Assembly: GCA_002104895.1 (NCBI GenBank)
Contig: MCFG01000558.1
Span: 20,001-30,755 of the forward strand
Reading direction: 5' to 3'
DNA length: 10,755 nucleotides
Source: Anaeromyces robustus
Taxonomy: Eukaryota; Neocallimastigomycota; Neocallimastigomycetes; Neocallimastigales; Neocallimastigaceae
The notes under the pieces are model-generated. The model was not told the origin of the DNA. It made no database searches and worked only from the letters and a program-made list of their open reading frames with translations. The position numbers and the translations under genes were made by a program. Shown piece by piece: positions 8,878-10,755 of this stretch (position 1 is the stretch's first letter; every line of letters begins with the position of its first letter).

Positions 8878-9996
8878 TTTTTTTTTTTAATTTTTTTTAA
8901 ATTAATGACAATTAAAATAATAATTCTATTGTTTTTTTTTTTTTTTAGAATTAACTATTAGTTTTTTTATTTTTACTTTATTTTTTTATCTTTAGAAATA
9001 AACATTAGTTTTATTTTGTTTTTCTTTTTGTTTTTTTTTTTTTTTCCTTTAAATTAAGAAAGGTTTTTTGTTTTGCTTTTTTTTTTTTTTATAATCCATT
9101 TTTAAACATTTTGTACCATCAAAAAAAACTAGAAAAACTTTAGAAAACATTGCACAACAATCTAATATGAAAAATTATATTCAATAATATATTTAATAAT
9201 ATAATATAATATATATTTAAAATATATTTGTAAAAATAACAAAAAAATATATATATTTTTTTTTACTAAAAAAATTAAAAAAAATTAATTCATTTTGAGT
9301 CAGAAAATGTTAAAAAATATTGTTAATTTGTTTAATTTTGTTTAATTTTGTTAATTTTGTTAATTTTGTTAATATTATTGTTAATTTTTATTTTTAATAA
9401 TTAATCAAAGCAACGGTTACATTATGTGAAATATGTATTAAATCTATTAAATGTATTAAGATGTAATGATAAGCCACATTGTATACATTGTATGATTATA
9501 AAAGGAATGTTTAATTTATTATAATTTAAATATTTATTGAAAAGCTGAACCTGATTTACAGTATGGCAGAATTTTATCATTTTATTTTATATATAAAAAT
9601 ACCATTTTTGTGTATAAATGCATATAAAATAAATTTATCATTTATTATTAATTATTATATATATTTATAAATAAAGCTTAAAACCTGTAATAATAATAAT
9701 AATAACAATAATAACAATATTATTATTAATAATAACCTTAATAATAATAAAATAATAAAAAACAAATAAAACAAATAAAACTTATATATACAATAATCCA
9801 GTAGGGACACATTACCATTCCCATTAGGGAATATTAAAGAAACATACCCTGGATTAAGCAAAGAAAAAAAAAATATTTGTTAACACTTTATCATAAAATA
9901 TATTAATAAAGTTGACATAATTAGTAAAACTAAATTAATGGACTGTTAAATAGCAACAATACTAAAACATCAAAATGTTTAAAGGTTTTTCTTTTT
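8878..9996. other. AT-rich non-coding DNA (mirror of 1-1127)
   Basis: I see no gene. It is the reverse complement of the left-arm outer region, with the tandem TTAACAAAA tract at 9322-9373 and the GC-richer hairpin at 9797-9853. The frame at 9655-9861 (-) is the same repeat-driven Leu-rich translation as at 136-342. If this arm is the genuine one, this is the DNA between the hydrolase gene and the small gene at 10411, which are divergently oriented. Confidence 0.6.
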
Positions 9997-10075
9997 AAAA
10001 AAAATTAAAGAATTTGATATTTGAACTAATTTTTTTTATATTTAAATTAATTAATAATTATAAAAAATTGTTACA

Positions 10076-10143
10076 CCTTTTTTTTCCTTATTTTTCTTAT
10101 GATATTTTAATTATCTGTATATATAATATATAATAAAATATTT
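10076..10143 (+). repeat. Diverged copy of the short dispersed repeat
   Basis: A T-rich run, CCTTATTTTTCTTATG, TTATCTGTATATATAATATA and AATAAAATATTT occur in the same order as at 5261-5330. The similarity spans about 70 bases with small indels. It is the only sequence outside the palindrome seen to resemble an arm. Confidence 0.4.
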
Positions 10144-10224
10144 ATTTATAAATAATTTAATTATTTTATCTTTTATTCCGTTTCCTAGCATTTCCTAACT
10201 AATTATAATGATTGGTGGCGGTAC

Positions 10225-10266
10225 ATTTTCGTAGTTGGATTTTCGTAGTTGGATTTTCGTAGTTGT
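10225..10266 (+). promoter_or_regulatory. Three tandem 14-base units (ATTTTCGTAGTTGG)
   Basis: The units occupy 10225-10238, 10239-10252 and 10253-10266. The third differs only in its last base (T for G). They lie about 145-185 bases before the ATG of the small gene, in the least AT-biased stretch of the region. Direct repeats this close to a probable promoter are candidate transcription-factor sites. The core TTTCGTAG is not one I can assign to a known factor. Confidence 0.55.
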
Positions 10267-10292
10267 ATCTAATTAATTTAAAAAATTTTTCC

Positions 10293-10302
10293 TATTTATA
10301 TA
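10293..10302 (+). promoter_or_regulatory. TATA-like element (TATTTATATA)
   Basis: It sits about 110 bases before the start codon and downstream of the 14-base repeats, which is a sensible core-promoter position. TA-rich strings are common by chance in this DNA, so the support is positional only. Confidence 0.3.
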
Positions 10303-10410
10303 CAACTTTTTTTCTTTTCTTTTTTTTTTTTTAAATTCTTTGAAAAATATTATTTTTATTAAATAGTATTAATTTTTTTTTAAAGAAAAAAAAATAAAAA
10401 AATAACTAAA

Positions 10411-10596
10411 ATGAGTACTCCAAACAACGGACTTCCAGTTCAAAAAGATTACTACGACGATGTTGTCACTGAAGGTGGCCCAGAAACCGTCGAAGCTAAG
10501 AGCAACCCAAACCCAGAAAAGGAAACTACTTCTTCCTACCAAGCTAACCCAAATGAAGTTGTTACTGAATCTGGTCCATATGAACCAAAGAACTAG
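10411..10596 (+). CDS. Small acidic, Pro/Asn-rich hypothetical protein (61 aa)
   Basis: I do not recognise the family. The frame is intact from ATG (preceded by an A-rich leader) to TAG at 10594-10596. The protein has no signal peptide, membrane segment, Cys or Trp. It holds about eleven acidic and four basic residues and many Pro, Gly, Asn and Ser, so it is probably disordered and cytosolic or nuclear. A short motif occurs twice: DVVTEGGPE (17-25) and EVVTESGPY (49-57), each near an NPN/NPNP element (32-35, 46-48). Codon use is striking for this DNA: six of seven Asn codons are AAC, three of four Tyr are TAC and three of four Lys are AAG, unlike the AT-ending codons of the large gene. That pattern usually marks highly expressed genes in AT-rich eukaryotes. 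It cannot be excluded that this is a first exon, but no clear donor site was seen before the stop. Confidence 0.8.
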   Translation: MSTPNNGLPVQKDYYDDVVTEGGPETVEAKSNPNPEKETTSSYQANPNEVVTESGPYEPKN

Positions 10597-10755
10597 ATTT
10601 TTTAGTTAACAAGTAAACAGGAAAAAAAAAAATATTTTTTTTTTAATCATTGAAAAAGTACAATTATTAAAAAAAAATAGTTAAGAATAAATTATATCTA
10701 TTCTTTCAATAATAAAAAAAAAAATCAATCGCAATTATTAAGAATAAATAATATT
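10597..10755. other. 3' region of the small gene
   Basis: AT-rich sequence follows the stop codon. AATAAA matches near 10685 and 10744 are candidate polyadenylation signals. CAATTATTA followed by AAGAATAAAT occurs twice (about 10661-10692 and 10732-10750), a loose direct repeat. No further gene start is visible before the window ends. Confidence 0.5.

Larger units (their letters stand above)
5046..9996 (-). repeat. Right arm of ~10 kb inverted repeat
   Basis: This is the reverse complement of 1-4985, 34 bases shorter. The net shortage is uneven: 24 bases fall inside the gene copy and 8 between the gene start and the outer 340 bases, with gains and losses in the central spacers. The outermost 207-base open frame (9655-9861) matches 136-342 without a single indel. 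Most differences are 1-2 base indels, many at homopolymers, and they ignore reading frame. The right end joins unique sequence at 9997, so this arm may be the one in its true genomic context even though its base calls are worse. Confidence 0.97.
9997..10410. other. Unique upstream region of the small acidic-protein gene
   Basis: This is the first sequence outside the palindrome. Its distal half is A/T-rich and holds the diverged short repeat (10076-10143). Bases 10178-10266 are much less AT-biased: two TTTCCTA copies near 10181-10198, ATTGGTGGCGGTAC at 10211-10224 (ATTGG is an inverted CCAAT box), and three 14-base tandem units. A TATA-like stretch follows at 10293-10302, then T-rich and A-rich leader DNA up to the ATG. 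This arrangement suits the promoter of a well-expressed gene, but that is an inference. Confidence 0.6.

Noticed and set aside
1-9996. A giant inverted-repeat mobile element (terminal inverted repeats of a transposon such as a Maverick or Helitron-like unit)
   Set aside because: No transposase, integrase, polymerase or helicase gene is present. The arms contain an ordinary gene and meet at a 60-base loop, so there is no cargo between them. No target-site duplication can be seen because the left end is cut off.
1-10755. tRNA, rRNA or CRISPR features
   Set aside because: No cloverleaf-compatible GC-paired stems, no conserved rRNA blocks and no regularly spaced repeat-spacer array were seen. 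The tandem repeats present are simple or promoter-proximal.

Overview
The window looks like a contig end from a very A+T-rich eukaryote. An anaerobic gut fungus (Neocallimastigomycota) is the best guess. The reasons are long A/T homopolymers between genes, intron-poor genes with AT-ending codons, and a secreted protein joining bacterial-type Big_2 Ig-like repeats to a DUF5010/GH99-like glycoside hydrolase domain. A dictyostelid-like genome cannot be excluded from composition alone. The organism call is an inference.

The dominant structure is a nearly 10 kb inverted repeat. Bases 1-4985 are repeated as the reverse complement at 5046-9996, around a 60-base unpaired loop (4986-5045). Base 1 pairs with base 9996, so the left end of the palindrome is cut off by the window edge and its true outer limit is not visible. 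The right arm is 34 bases shorter. The arms differ mostly by 1-2 base indels, which fall in coding and non-coding DNA alike. Faults go both ways: three frameshifts in the left copy of the gene are each intact in the right copy, while the right copy has many of its own. This is what a fold-back (unsplit double-strand) long read with incomplete polishing looks like, more than an ancient genomic duplication.

Left arm: AT-rich non-coding DNA (1-1127); one gene (1128-3235) for a secreted protein with signal peptide, coiled coil, Big_2 repeats and GH99-like domain; an AT-rich spacer with simple repeats (3236-4178); a broken duplicate of that gene's 5' end (4179-4413); and more AT-rich DNA to the loop. 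The right arm repeats this in reverse: pseudogene copy 5625-5860 (-) and frameshifted gene copy 6794-8877 (-).

Right of the palindrome (9997-10755) is unique sequence with one intact small gene (10411-10596). It encodes a 61-residue acidic, probably disordered protein. Its C-ending codons contrast sharply with the large gene and suggest high expression. Three tandem 14-base units and a TATA-like stretch lie upstream. No tRNA, rRNA, CRISPR array or transposase was seen. Nothing shows that the two genes work together. The biology here is one unusual secreted carbohydrate-active enzyme and one unknown small protein; the palindrome is probably technical.
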